Source: Hortaea werneckii
Lineage: Eukaryota; Ascomycota; Dothideomycetes; Mycosphaerellales; Teratosphaeriaceae
Assembly (NCBI GenBank): GCA_037044905.1
Contig: JBAOKB010000068.1
Location: 1-64,000, forward strand
Length of the DNA: 64,000 nt
Reading direction: 5' to 3'
Of this stretch, positions 21,626 to 32,878 are shown piece after piece. The notes below the pieces were generated by a model that saw only the letters and a list, made by a program, of their open reading frames with translations, was not told the origin of the DNA and did no database searches. The position numbers and the translations under genes were made by a program. The stretch's first letter is position 1, and each line of letters opens with the position of its first letter.

Positions 21626-22889
21626 TCATAATTCATCTCTTCCCTCCTTCCCATTCTTTTTCACACCGCTGTCTCCCATACCTCGCTTGACCATACTCGT
21701 AAGCACTTCGAATCCTACCTGCGCTGCTGCCAATGCCGTAGCCTCAGTGGCCCCGTCGTAACTGGGGCTTACTTCCACCACGTCTGCACCCACCACATTC
21801 AAGCCTTCAATGGCTCTGAGCAGCCTAATCAATTCTCTAGTAGTCCAGCCGCCTGGCTCTGGAGTGCCAGTCCCCGGTGCAAGACCAGGATCAATAACAT
21901 CAATGTCAATCGACAGATACACCGGAGCCTCAAGACCAACATGGTTCATTATTTTCTGTGCCATAGTAGCAACCCCGAGATCGTCCAGGTCATCGGTCGA
22001 AAAGCGTGACCATCCCTGCGCATCATCATCCTCGTTGTCGCCGATGCCTGACAAACGTGTACGTAGGCCAGCGTGTACAGATTTGTTCTCCAGGATCAAT
22101 GATTCGTTGTGCGCAACCCAGAACATGGTGCCGTGGGTGAAGAACGACTGCTCGTTGGGATTATTAGGGTCGAACCAGGCTGATGGATACTTAGCTGGAT
22201 GCCAGGTGTCCAGATGAGCGTCGAAGTGAACCACGGCTACATTGCCGTAGATCTTATTCAACGCTCTGAGGGTCGGAAGGGCAATGCTGTGGTCACCACC
22301 CAGACTCAGCAGCTTGGGTTGCTTTCTATAGCTGATGTCAGACTTCGCGTTTTCGGCTGGCGCAGAAGTGTGTGCGAGGTTCGTGTATGCCTCGGTCATT
22401 TGTCGTAGTGCCAGGGCATTGTCAAATGGTGTGACGGGTATATCGCCACAGTCGATCACTTTCGCCCACTCGGCGTACGGGTTGATGTTCGCTCGCGGGT
22501 TGTAGCCTCGGAAGCTGGTCTGGCGGGCTGAAGCCGCGCGAATCGCTCGAGGTCCAAAGCGAGCGCCAGGTCGATACGAGACAGCCGTGTCGAAGGGTAC
22601 ACCGAGCACAGCAATGTCGTATTCCGTCTCAGGATACTGAAGGCAGCGATGGTGCGGCAAATGCGCAAAAGTCGAGATCCCCGAGAAGCCATACTTTTCA
22701 ATATTTCAGTACCTCGATCGAGGTAAGCATCATGTTTGCTATACTCACGTCGGTGCCCCATTTCGCGTCCAAGTCTTCTCGTGTCCAGCCTATGAACGGC
22801 TCTTGTGGATCTTCTGTGTCATGATGGACATGGCCTAAGCCGAGCCTGGGGAGGGTTGTAAACACGACGAAGGCAGTAGTCACCAACAT
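21626..22889 (-). CDS. Secreted ureohydrolase (agmatinase/guanidinobutyrase type)
   Basis: Two exons (22749-22889, 21626-22693) give 402 residues. The 55-bp intron has GTGAGT at its donor and ends AAAAG. Residues 1-19 form a signal peptide (MLVTTAFVVFTTLPRLGLG). The arginase/agmatinase fold is complete, with all six manganese ligands: His182 in GGDHS, Asp205, His207 and Asp209 in HFDAHLDTW, and Asp310 and Asp312 in SIDIDVIDP. The segment YGFSGISTFAHLPHHRCL is typical of fungal members. The enzyme should cleave a guanidino compound to urea plus an amine. Agmatine or 4-guanidinobutyrate are more likely substrates than arginine. The signal peptide implies an exported or vacuolar enzyme. An upstream in-frame ATG at 22976 would bury the signal peptide and is less likely. 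Confidence 0.9.
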
Positions 22890-23375
22890 CTTAATAAACT
22901 GACGCCTGAATAGACGGGGAGAACAAGGAGGGGGAGAGAGGAGTTGGATTGTGCCTAGGAGGTAGGTAGCTAGCATTACATGGCTTTAGGTAATTCAGCA
23001 TGCAGATGGCAGGCTTATCTTGGCCGTCTTCGGCCGTCTCCACGCCGCCTGGTACTGGATTGGTCTCTCTTCTGGAACCAGTGAGAATTGTAAGTCAAAA
23101 CTTGCCCACATAGTCGTGTGAGGCGCATGAGGACCGGACGTCTTGTCGGTGTTTCAGGCACAAGAGAATGTCGACGGAAAGTCGGGGGTAGTGGGCAAGA
23201 ACCAGGAAAGCAGCTGGAGGGCTACCTACAATGATGGCCGACGCGCTTCGAATGAGGTCATCGCGCAGGAGCTCGGCGCGTCTTCACGCGTAAAGCGCTG
23301 CTACTCGAAGGTGCCCGCTTCGTCTATCTACTGTATGGGATTGATAGAGATTATTACCAACAGTCCATAGCCATC
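22890..23375. promoter_or_regulatory. Divergent promoter region, ureohydrolase / Fpg glycosylase
   Basis: These 486 bp are shared by two genes reading outward. An open frame at 23143-23370 lacks any domain and ends six bases before the glycosylase ATG. No motif was assigned. Confidence 0.45.
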
Positions 23376-24728
23376 ATGCCTGAGGTTTGCCAATATGTTA
23401 CAAGACTTAGTTGTCATTACAGTCACTGACGTCTCTACCAGATCGGCGAAGTCGCTCGTGTCGTCCACTACATCCGTAAGCATCTTGTCGGTCGCACTAT
23501 CAAGGATTGCGAAGCATTACACGATGACATCGTCTACGGCAAAGTAGGCACATCGTCCGATGCTTTCAAAAAGGCTGTCGTCGGCCGCAAGGTCACGGGC
23601 TCGGCGCAGCAAGGCAAGTACTTCTACATGACATTCGACAAGCCGCCGCACGCCGTAATGCATTTTGGTATGACTGGGTGGATGAAATTCGATTCGGAAG
23701 ACACGCACTACTACAAGCAAGCAAAAGAGAAAGATGGCAGTGAGGCCGAGCAGTGGCCGCCCAAATACATGAAGTTTCTTCTCAAGTGCGGGAACGAGAG
23801 CGTGGATAACGAAGAGCGAGGCCCGGTTGAAGCGGCTTTCGTGGATGCTAGGAGATTGGCACGTATAAGATTAGTGGACTGTCCGGCCGATGAGATCAGA
23901 GAGCATACTCCATTGAAAGAGAATGGGCCGGATCCAGTAAGAGACAAGGACACCGTGACGGTCGAGTGGTTAGGGCAGCTCTTAGGGAAGAAACGAGTAC
24001 CTGTCAAAGCATTGCTGTTGGACCAGGCCAATCTGTCTGGAGTTGGCAACTGGGTCGCGGATGAAGTCTTGTATCAAGCGCGCATTCACCCGGAACAGTA
24101 TAGCAACACGCTCTCAAAGGACCAGACCAAGGAGCTGCACGATGCTTTGATTGGTGTTTGCACAACCGCTGTTGAAACGCTGGCAGAGAGCAGCCAGTTT
24201 CCAGAAACGTGGATCATGAAATATCGATGGGACAAGGGCAAAAAGGACGGAAACGTGCTTCCAAATGGCGAGAAGATCGTCCACCTTAAGGTTGGCGGTC
24301 GGACGTCTGCCATCGTTCCAAGCCGGCAAAAGAAGACGGCCGCAGTCGCAGGCGACGTTAGCGATGACGATGGCGTCGAGCAGGATGAGAAGCCTGCGAA
24401 GGGAAGGAAGCGAAAGTCAAAGGACGAAGACGATGCAGTGGACGGCGAAGAGGAGAAGCCAGTGGCGAAGAAAGGCAAGGGTGGAAGAAAAGCCAAACCA
24501 GACGGACAAGCTGAGCAAGAGACGAAGCCGGCGAAGGGCAGCAAAGGACAGAAGGCAAACATCGAAGACGATGAGCAAGTCGATGCAGGAGCTGAAGATG
24601 GTGAGGATGCTAAGGTAGAGAAGGAGAAGCCGAAAACTACTGGTCGAGCGAAGAAGGCAGGGTCCAAGAAAGAGGAGAAGCCTGCTACTCCAGGCACGAG
24701 AAGATCAACTAGGACGAAGAGCAGTTAA
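23376..24728 (+). CDS. Fpg/Nei-type DNA glycosylase (zincless)
   Basis: Two exons encode 431 residues. The first has only 9 coding bases (23376-23384, Met-Pro-Glu) and the second runs 23442-24728. Pro2 is the Schiff-base nucleophile and Glu3 the general acid of the Fpg family, so both are supplied by the tiny exon. The intron starts GTTTGC, a weak donor, and ends TACCAG. The helix-two-turn-helix core is DQANLSGVGNWVADEVLYQA. In place of the zinc finger there is IVHLKVGGRTSAIVPSRQ, the zincless finger known in plant and fungal Fpg proteins. After about residue 320 there is a Lys/Glu-rich tail with repeated basic clusters, likely nuclear targeting and DNA contact. It removes oxidised bases in base excision repair. 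Confidence 0.9.
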
Positions 24729-25249
24729 GCTCTTATGAGATTGCATGACGCTGTAGAAGACGTTCAGATCGGGCTGTGTGATATAATAGCGGCAGCAGCG
24801 GGTTGATACCATGTACCAGTATTGATGAGACAGAAATGCCACACAAGTTTTGCGACAGAGTTGGGCATGTGTGTCTGTATGGGGTGGGTGCAGTGTGAGC
24901 CTGGAGGTGCAGTGTGAGCCCTGGAGGAGGCAAATTGCATGCCTGAATTCATGAGGCATCAAGACCGGTGGGGCTGACCTGGAGCATCCGACTTCAAAAA
25001 GCTCCAGCTCACAGTATCCATGCGCGTACGATTCGGGACGTCCCAGCGTGAGAGTCGCAGGCCGCCGCAACACGCCTGATTTGCTCTCGGTCTTTCAGTA
25101 TTTGTGCACACCAGTCTCTACGTGCTTATTATGGCTGCGTAGATTGACTCCGAAATCCTCGTTAGACCGATTCTCACATTGTCCACGCTCAGCGCGACCA
25201 CATCCCGTCCTCGAGTCTCGCCGACTCCGAACATAAATAGCCAGACAGC
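24729..25249. other. Intergenic region
   Basis: It holds the Fpg 3' end and the NAA15 promoter, with a 19-bp direct duplication at 24887-24925. No gene was seen. Confidence 0.45.
24887..24925 (+). repeat. Direct duplication of 19 bp
   Basis: GGTGCAGTGTGAGCCTGGA occurs twice head to tail; the second copy has one extra C. It lies in the 3' flank of the glycosylase gene. Confidence 0.85.
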
Positions 25250-27883
25250 ATGGCGCAGAACAACCAGGTTCTGTCCTCGAAAGAGGCATCGCTTTTCCGC
25301 CACGTCGTCCAGAACTACGAGTCTAAGCAGTACAAGAAGGGTCTTAAAGCCGCCGATCAGATTCTGCGGAAATACCCCAACCATGGCGACACCCAGGCGA
25401 TGAAGGCCCTCATTGTTATGAGCCAAGGCAAGACCGAAGAGGCTTTCGACCTCTGCAAGCTTGCGCTCAAGAACGCCATGAAGTCGCACATCTGCTGGCA
25501 CGTTTATGGCTTGCTCTATCGGCAGCAGAAGAACTATGAGGAGGCAATCAAGGCGTACCGATTCGCCCTACGCTTGGAACCAGAGAATGCACAGATCCAG
25601 CGGGATCTCGCGTTGTTGCAGATGCAGATGAGGGACTACAATGGCTTCGTGCAGTCCAGACGCCAGATGCTGGCGCAGAGACCCGGTTTCAGACAGAACT
25701 GGACAGCATTGGCCATTGGTCTGCACTTGCAAGGAGACCTCCCCGGTGCTGAGGATGTGCTGCAGCGATACGAGGAGAGCTTGAGGCAGACACCACCAAA
25801 AGCAGACATTGAGCATGCGGAGGCGGTGCTTTATAAAAACGAGATCATGGCGGAGATGGGTGACTATGAGAGAGCATTGCAGCATTTGGATAGTTTCTAC
25901 AAGTCAGCGTTGGATCGGACAGCAGTCATGGAGATGCGAGCCGACTACCTGCTTAAGCTCGGCCGGAAAAATGAGGCGGAGAAGGCATATCTCAAGCTCC
26001 TCAAACGCAACACAGAGCACAGAGACTACTATGAGGCGCTTGAAAAGGCACGCGGTCTGGACAGGAGCAAGAAGGAGGATGCGGAGAAGCTAGGCCAGAT
26101 GTACCATAGCTTGGCAGAGCAGAGCGATCGGATAGACGCTGCTCGCCGCATACCACTGGACTTCAAGGAGGGCGACGAGTTCCGACAGCATGCAGACAAG
26201 TACTTGCGACGAATGTTCAAGAAGGGTGTGCCAAGCACGTTTGCGAATGTCAAGCAACTGTATGCGGATCCGGCAAAGAAGGAAACGATACAGCAACTTG
26301 TAGAAGGCTATCTGAAGGAAGAGCCGCAGGAGAATGGTGATGCTGGGCAGACAAATGGCACAACGAACGGCAATCTCGTCAAGCCTCCTCCGCCGGACGC
26401 TGCGACGACTTGGAAACTGAGCGTCAACTATTTCCTTGCCCTGCATTATGATTACATCCTCTCTCGCGACCTGAACAAGGCCCAGCAACACATCGATGCC
26501 GCCATAGCTGTAAACCCAGCTCCCTCGGACTACACCTATCACATGTCTCGCGCGCGCATTCTGAAGCATACGGGCGACGTCGCTCAAGCATCTGAGGCCA
26601 TGAACAAGGCTCGCGAAATGGATGTCAAGGACCGCTATATCAACACCAAGTGTGCGAAGTACCAGCTACGGAACGATCAGAATACCGAGGCAATCAAGAC
26701 TATGGGCATGTTCACCCGCAAAGAAGCCATCGGCGGCCCACTTGGCGACCTTCTTGATATGCAATGCACTTGGTATCTCACAGAAGATGCCGAGAGCTTT
26801 TTGCGGCAGGGGAAGCTTGCCATGTCATTGAAGAGGTTCCAGTCGCTTTACGACATCTTCGAAGTGTGGCAGGAAGATCAGTTCGACTTCCACAGCTTCA
26901 GCTTGCGAAAAGGTATGGTGCGCGCCTACGTCGACATGCTGCGGTGGGAAGATCGATTGCGCGAGCATCCGTTCTTCAGCCGAGCTGCGCTTTCAGCGAT
27001 CAGAATATATTGCCTCCTTCACGACCGACCAGAGATTGGTAAAGGTGGTGGGCAACTCGATGGCGCGAACGGTGAAAGCGCCGCAGACAAGAAGAAGGCC
27101 GCCAAGAAAGCGAAGCGAGAAGCAGAAAAGGCCGAGCAGGAAAAGAAGGCACAAGCGGCGAAGAAGGCACAGCCGCCGAAGGTGGAAGATGGCGAGCAAA
27201 AGAAAGAAGACCAAGATCCTGAAGGCACCGAGGCGTTCAAAATTGCAGCTGAGAAGCCGTTGGAGGAGGCTATGAAGTATCTGCAGCCGCTACTCGAATT
27301 GTCACCGAAGAACATCGAATGCCAAATCGCTGGTTTCGAGGTGTTCCTTCGCCGAAGTAAGAAGATTTTTCCCGGACTTTTGAAAGACGATGTACTGACG
27401 ATAGCAACAGGAAAATACTTGCCTGCTTTGAAGTGCCACCTTGCCACGGAAGCCCTCCAACCTAACCACCCCAAGGTGCATGAGCAGAGCTGTCGCCTTC
27501 GATTCGCTCTGGAACAGCTCTCGGAGCCGCTGCCGGAAAAGGTTAAGCAAGTTGTGGAGGAGACCTTCTTGTCGAAGATTAACAAGAGCAAGTCCGTCGA
27601 GGCGACGAACGAAGAGTATCTGCAGCAGCACAAAGGCAGCCTAGCCCACGTGAAGGCTGTTGTTCGGGTACGGTATGCAATGAAGCCGGCTGACGACGGC
27701 CTCAAGTCCAAGGGCGTACAAGATATGTGTAACGCTCTTAAGACCAAGGAGACAACCCTGCTAGATGCTGTAGATGGTTTGACGCTGTTGCAGGAGATGC
27801 AAGTGAGCTCCGACGCAAAAGAGCAATACTTGGCCGCGGGTAGAGAGCGATGGCCAGCGGCTACCGCTTTCAAGCAGAGGTAA
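25250..27883 (+). CDS. NAA15: NatA N-terminal acetyltransferase auxiliary subunit
   Basis: This is a single exon of 877 residues, the normal size. It begins with NQVLSSKEASLFRHVVQNYE and the TPR array typical of Nat1/NAA15 (for example KYPNHGDTQAMKAL and CWHVYGLLYRQQKNYEEAIK). TPR helices continue through most of the chain. Around 605-655 lies the Lys/Ala/Glu-rich coiled region (KKKAAKKAKREAEKAEQEKK) that in NAA15 precedes the last helical block. The protein wraps the catalytic Naa10 subunit and anchors it to the ribosome, so that nascent Ser, Ala, Thr and Gly N-termini are acetylated co-translationally. The start context AGCATGGCGC is reasonable. Confidence 0.94.
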   Translation: MAQNNQVLSSKEASLFRHVVQNYESKQYKKGLKAADQILRKYPNHGDTQAMKALIVMSQGKTEEAFDLCKLALKNAMKSHICWHVYGLLYRQQKNYEEAIKAYRFALRLEPENAQIQRDLALLQMQMRDYNGFVQSRRQMLAQRPGFRQNWTALAIGLHLQGDLPGAEDVLQRYEESLRQTPPKADIEHAEAVLYKNEIMAEMGDYERALQHLDSFYKSALDRTAVMEMRADYLLKLGRKNEAEKAYLKLLKRNTEHRDYYEALEKARGLDRSKKEDAEKLGQMYHSLAEQSDRIDAARRIPLDFKEGDEFRQHADKYLRRMFKKGVPSTFANVKQLYADPAKKETIQQLVEGYLKEEPQENGDAGQTNGTTNGNLVKPPPPDAATTWKLSVNYFLALHYDYILSRDLNKAQQHIDAAIAVNPAPSDYTYHMSRARILKHTGDVAQASEAMNKAREMDVKDRYINTKCAKYQLRNDQNTEAIKTMGMFTRKEAIGGPLGDLLDMQCTWYLTEDAESFLRQGKLAMSLKRFQSLYDIFEVWQEDQFDFHSFSLRKGMVRAYVDMLRWEDRLREHPFFSRAALSAIRIYCLLHDRPEIGKGGGQLDGANGESAADKKKAAKKAKREAEKAEQEKKAQAAKKAQPPKVEDGEQKKEDQDPEGTEAFKIAAEKPLEEAMKYLQPLLELSPKNIECQIAGFEVFLRRSKKIFPGLLKDDVLTIATGKYLPALKCHLATEALQPNHPKVHEQSCRLRFALEQLSEPLPEKVKQVVEETFLSKINKSKSVEATNEEYLQQHKGSLAHVKAVVRVRYAMKPADDGLKSKGVQDMCNALKTKETTLLDAVDGLTLLQEMQVSSDAKEQYLAAGRERWPAATAFKQR

Positions 27884-28590
27884 AGCGTGGCGCTTGCATC
27901 TATGTGTATATCTCCAAAAACATAGTTCCCAATGAACCTTGATCCATTGACATGTTCTATAGACTTTGGTGTTGACTACTCATATCGTCACATTCGCTTC
28001 AAGACGGAATGTTGCGCATAGGAAATATGAGAACAAGAATTTGCCCAGCGCTCGGCGCGCGTATGACTGTGGAGCATCACTTGGAGCTCGGTTTCCATTA
28101 CAACGACAAAATACGATCAGAGTTCATCCTTATCCCTGGAGACTCTTCTTGAATAGTAGGCAGTGTACCTGCATCGTGATCGGTTGCCACCACCCCCGCA
28201 TGCTGTTCGAACGATTACCGTCGCACCGCCCGGGGGCGCCAGACTTGGCTAACACGACTGCGCGGATCCTCCAGGCCGACTTTGTCTTGTCCGCCTATTG
28301 TTCCCGCGTTGCCATCGACGGCTGGAGTAGGCAAACGTCTAAAGTGAGCGCAGCTCTGGGCGGTATGCGCCAATGGTGAACGCGGCTCGAAGACCAGGAG
28401 TTGGCAATACTTGGAAGGAAACCCAGGTCGGCGGAAGAGGTGAGGAAGATAAAACGTGAGGTTGCCCTTCTCCCGTATGGATCTCATCCGTCCGATTTCA
28501 TCAGTATCACATTCGCTTTCCCAACATAAGTCAATCGCTTCGCAATACAGTATTCTTGTCCATCTCCGACCTCACCAACCAATCACCACA
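27884..28590. other. Intergenic region
   Basis: It holds the 3' end of NAA15 and the promoter of the CFEM-like gene. The last 60 bases are C/A-rich, as in strong fungal leaders. No gene was recognised. Confidence 0.45.
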
Positions 28591-29426
28591 ATGAAGTACG
28601 CTATCGCTGGACTTTTCGCGGCTGTCGTCCTGCCGGCATGGGCACAGACCGAGTTGTCTGAATGTGCTGTAAGCCCACCACAACCCTATCTCGTAAAGCA
28701 ATCTTGTGCTAATTGGTTCTCATCAGTCCCAACTAGCATCGGCCGGGCTTGCTGAGACGGGATGCTCGGAGGGCGATTACGCCTGCGCTTGTAGCGACCA
28801 GTATTACCTGGACGCGCTGACGAGTAATATCGAGCAACAGTGCAGCCCTGAGGATCACGCTCGTAAGTCTCTCTCTCATGCTCTGCGGAAGGCAATGGAG
28901 AGATGTGTTGATCCTTTGCTAACGAGCCTTCGTAGAGGTCACTGCGTATACCCAAGAGTTGTGCGCCGGTGGTGATGGCGCTGACGAGGAGGACGACGGC
29001 AATGATGGTGAATATGAGGAGGAGGATGGAGATGCCGCTATGAGTACGCAGTATGCGGCTACCTCTTCTCAGTACGCTGCTCAGCCGACTGGTGGTGCTG
29101 AGTACGAGGAAGATGGTGATGATGACTACGCCATGACTATGTCCTCCCAGTACGCTGCCCAGCCGACTGCCGGCGCGGGCTACGAAGAAGACGACGGCGT
29201 AGACTACGACGACGACGAGTACTACACTGCGACAAGCACCATGGCAGCTCAACCGACCTACCCAGCCGGTAACGCCACCACTGGCTATGGCTATGTTGGC
29301 CCCACGGGCACCGGTTCCGTCACAGGAGGACCCGTTGAATACACCGGTGGTGCGTCTGTTGCGAAGGGTAGTACCTGGGGAGGCGTTCTTGCCGCGGCTG
29401 GCGGTCTGGCGTTCGCTGCCCTCTAA
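28591..29426 (+). CDS. CFEM-like GPI-anchored cell-surface protein
   Basis: Three exons (28591-28668, 28727-28862, 28936-29426) give 234 residues. Residues 1-18 are a signal peptide ending AWA. The CFEM-like region spans about 20-85: SECA, then GLAETGCSEGDYACACSDQY, then EQQC and QELC. This gives six cysteines, against eight in the classical CFEM. The positions normally holding the second Cys of CxxxC and the Cys before the EQQC one appear to be Leu and Asn or Ile. An acidic Asp/Glu linker follows, then two SSQYAAQPT repeats alternating with EYEEDG-type blocks. The C-terminus KGSTWGGVLAAAGGLAFAAL fits a GPI attachment signal. CFEM proteins bind haem or act at the host interface; with two cysteines missing, haem binding is uncertain. 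Confidence 0.83.
29041..29232 (+). repeat. Coding repeat: SSQYAAQPT plus acidic block
   Basis: Two full copies and one shorter copy (STQYAAT) of a QYAA-containing unit alternate with tyrosine/acid-rich blocks in the CFEM-like protein. The DNA copies differ at synonymous positions, so the repeat is not very recent. Confidence 0.75.
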
Positions 29427-29930
29427 TGGCCACTAGAGCAAATGACGTTATGGAGGCGGTCGTCTGTGCATGCTACGGACTGATTATTCAAACACCATAA
29501 ACGCTTCTGGGATAAATATTGTTGAGTGACGCCTTACGCTCCTTTTGTGGATGATTGATGATGATACTACGGCTTTATATAATCAAATCGTATAATGCTA
29601 CATATCCTGCAGCGGTGCTATATTTGTACGCAGCGATGTTCCACACACAAGTAGCCACTCTACACTCATCAGCTTTAAATCAGAAGTTCTAGGGCTGAAC
29701 GGCGTAATATGAACCATTGAGCCTTCTGAACCGGCTCATTCTGCAATGCAAGCAAGCAGTGTTTTCGCAGGTCTACCGATACAGGCTATGCATTCGCTTC
29801 CTAGTGTGAATCCTCCCTCTTATCGCCCTTTGAGCGCCCGCAACACCAATACGCCTCGCGTGCCAGGCCCTGCTTTTCGCCAATGGCTGGATTGAAATCC
29901 ACGCCGGATCCCTCATCCCTCTCGAATAGC
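29427..29930. other. Convergent intergenic region
   Basis: It lies between the stops of the CFEM-like gene (plus) and beta-COP (minus). It is AT-rich 3' sequence, and no gene was seen. Confidence 0.45.
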
Positions 29931-32878
29931 TCATACTGTCAACTCGCCTATCTTGTTCAGTCCCTTGAGGCTGCCCAAGCTTAGCGCTAGACCTTGGCTT
30001 CGACTTCGTATCCGCATGAACCCAGTCACCGGGCCGTTCTCGCCTTCCTTTTCCACGCTCAAATTGGCTAATGCGTCCTCACCTGTAACAATGTTAGCAC
30101 TGTGTTCAATGAAAACGTTCAGCATGGAAACTTACCAAAGACGCTTCTGGCATACAAGTTCGCCGACAAGAACTGGCAATCGCCCTCCAGACTTGCCTCA
30201 GGCGTGAGGCAGCTCATGTTCGTGACCTTCATCAATCTCTGGAGGAAGTCTCTCAGACCCTTGCCTTCAGGCATCTTAGTGTTGATGTTGACCTTGTTCT
30301 CCCACTCAAACTCTGTCCACATCGTCCGGAACTGGGTCTCGCTGCAGTTGGCGGGTTGGATGTAGTCCATGATATCGACGTGAACGTCGTTAAGGATGAC
30401 GACCGTGCTGTCTTCGCTGGATGCGCCATCATACACAACATTCCCGAAGATAACGCCCGTATCTGTGCTGCTGACCTTGATCGTCGCTTGAACATTGAGG
30501 AAATCGAGCGGTGCCAAGTTCTGCGTGGTAGGTCTTTCAACAACCTTGAGATCACCCAGAGTTGCAAACTCAACGGAGAGGTTCTGCAGCGTCTCCCGCG
30601 TCTGGTTCACGAGTAAGACATCAAGGATGATATCGAACTGATGAACTTGGACATAGGCTTCCGCGTAGACAGGGTCACTGAATCCAGTGAGCTGGACGAC
30701 TCTGCTAAGCTTCGAGGACAAGTCCTCCGTCGCAGAATCACCACCGGTAGCCTTTTCAAGATCCAACTCGATCTCTTCGGCTGCGCCATCCATCGTGTTC
30801 TTCTTGCTCAACTGCCTAATCGAGACCACGTCATCAACCTGGATCGCTTGACGGGCCTTGAGCACATCCTCCTTCTCTTTCCGCTTTCTCTCCTCGACTT
30901 GTACCATGTCCCTGAACGCCTTCCTCGTATCATCAAGGAATGCAGTCTCCAGGTCCTTCTTCTGTGCGAATTCTGCAAGACTCCTGACACAGCTCATAAT
31001 GCGGTCCACAGAGTCCTCGTCAATGGGTGCTTTGACAAACTGAGACTGGCCGGCTCGAATAATGGAGATCATGATCAGCATCGCTTCAGCACGCAACGCA
31101 TTAGTTCGTGCCTTGTCGCCGGAAATCTCCGAGTGTCGCATCACCAACTTCGTCAGTGTTGATGAGAGTACAGTCGCGAGATAGAAATCGCCCTCCAAGA
31201 TTAGCTGTCTTAACGGGGGCTTCTGGGCCGCCTTAACAGCGTCCAGCTTCGCCTTCGCGCTGGCTTGGCTTGTGAGTGCAGACTCCGTTGCGTATGTGCC
31301 GTCCGCCAGAACCTTTCTCGAGCCAGTCTTCTCGCTCGGCTTGGCATGCCCGTTGACTTGGGTTTCAGGTAACGGCACCTCGCCGTCTGGTTGCTCTTCC
31401 AGCAGACGCGCTTCCGAAGCAACAATTGGAATCTCCCCAAGACTTGCTCGAATGCGCTTCCACGCCTCACGGATATCCTTCTCCTCAAGAGAGTACTCTC
31501 CCACAATCCACAGACTACCCCTGTAAACCTTTCCTGCTCTCACTTCTGCCAAGGTCTGCACTATTCTCTCTACGATGCTTGAGCGCATCTTCGGGAATCG
31601 CTCTACGACCTCTTTCACGAAGCTGATAACGTCCACAGCACTGGCATTGTTGAAGTCGCTGATGAAGTCCATGAGCAAGCCAACGACGGACTGAGCAATC
31701 TCGGAGAACTTGATGGCGCATGAGTGAATGCTGTGGATCAGGAGGCTGCGGTATTCGTTGTTCTTCTCGTACTGTTCATCGACGGTCTTGGCCAGTTCCT
31801 TCTTCAGTAGCATGACGACCTCTTCGACGTTCTTGGAAGACACCATCTCCATTGCAAGCTCCAGTGACTTACGTCGCACGTCCAAATCTGGTGACGACAA
31901 CACGCGCAAGATCTCCATCGTCAAATCGTCCAAGACGCCAGGGTTTGCTTGTCGCAGCTGGTTGACCTTTTCCAGTACAATGAGCTTGACGTTGTTATCC
32001 GACTCCTTGATTGCGAGCTCAATGAACTTCCCAGCAGCAGCCTTGACGGCAACTGGGTTGTTTGTGAGAGCCGTCAAGGACGACGCCGCCTCGTAGACCA
32101 CAGTGCTCTCCTTTGCCTCCAGCAAGTCAAAGATGAGGCGTAGGTATCTTGACTTGTTCTGCTGGTTCTGCACTGCATCTTTCCGGATGAACTCCAATTC
32201 TACCAGCTGTAACAATTCGCTTGCGTTGGGAATTCCCTCAAATACACCGCTCAGATATTCCAAGGCTCTCTCGTGGCTCACACTCATAAGCGCTGCGAAT
32301 GCGTTTCTCTTGCAAGTCCCATCGCTCTCGCCTTCTAAGAAAGCCAGCAGCAGCTCAGGGGCATCTGGCATGAGGTGCTCCGAGTGCGTGAAGATGCTCG
32401 CAATGGCAAACACGGCATTCTTGCGAACGTAGCTATGTCTGTGCTCCAAACACGCTCTTGCGGGAGCAAGCAGCGGTTCGATCAGCTCAGGCTCCCTGAG
32501 CTTGCACAGGAAGCGGAGTGTGTTGCCCCTGATGTACTCGTTCGCGTGTTGCAGATCCATTCTGATACCGTTGCATACTAGAATCATCTCTTGCTTCAGC
32601 TTGCCCTGCGTGTCCAACTTGGGACATATCTCATAGTACAGGTATAGCAGCTTCTTCAGTGGCTTGCTTTTGCTGGGCATGACGAAGCGGATGATGTGCA
32701 TCAGGAGCTGCGGCATAGGGTCGCCGTTGAGCATGATCGTAAGTATGCGTTTCATCGTGTCCTGCTTCGTCTCGTCATTGCCCTTCTCGAGTTGGGTGCG
32801 GAGTTCCTGGAGCGACGGTTGGTCGGCGGAATTGTCTTGGTGGACAAGGGAGTAGGCATTTTCGAGAAAGGTCGCCAT
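29931..32878 (-). CDS. SEC26: Coatomer beta subunit (beta-COP)
   Basis: Two exons (30136-32878 and 29931-30082) encode 964 residues, close to yeast Sec26. The 53-bp intron splits a Gly codon near the C-terminus. The N-terminal adaptin-like solenoid is unmistakable (MATFLENAYSLVHQDNS, MKRILTIMLNGDPMPQLLMH, VMPSKSKPLKKLLYLYYEI). The middle is a Lys/Glu-rich hinge. The C-terminal coatomer beta appendage includes SVFGEDALANLSVE and RIRSRSQGLALSLG. The protein is part of the COPI coat for Golgi-to-ER and intra-Golgi retrograde traffic and is essential in yeast. Confidence 0.95.

Noticed and set aside
17648..24728. Possible secondary-metabolite cluster around the AKT2-like hydrolase
   Set aside because: No synthase, P450, transporter or cluster regulator nearby; neighbours are unrelated housekeeping or orphan genes.
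29041..29232. Spaced repeats considered as a CRISPR-like array
   Set aside because: They are coding repeats in a eukaryotic cell-wall protein with diverged copies.
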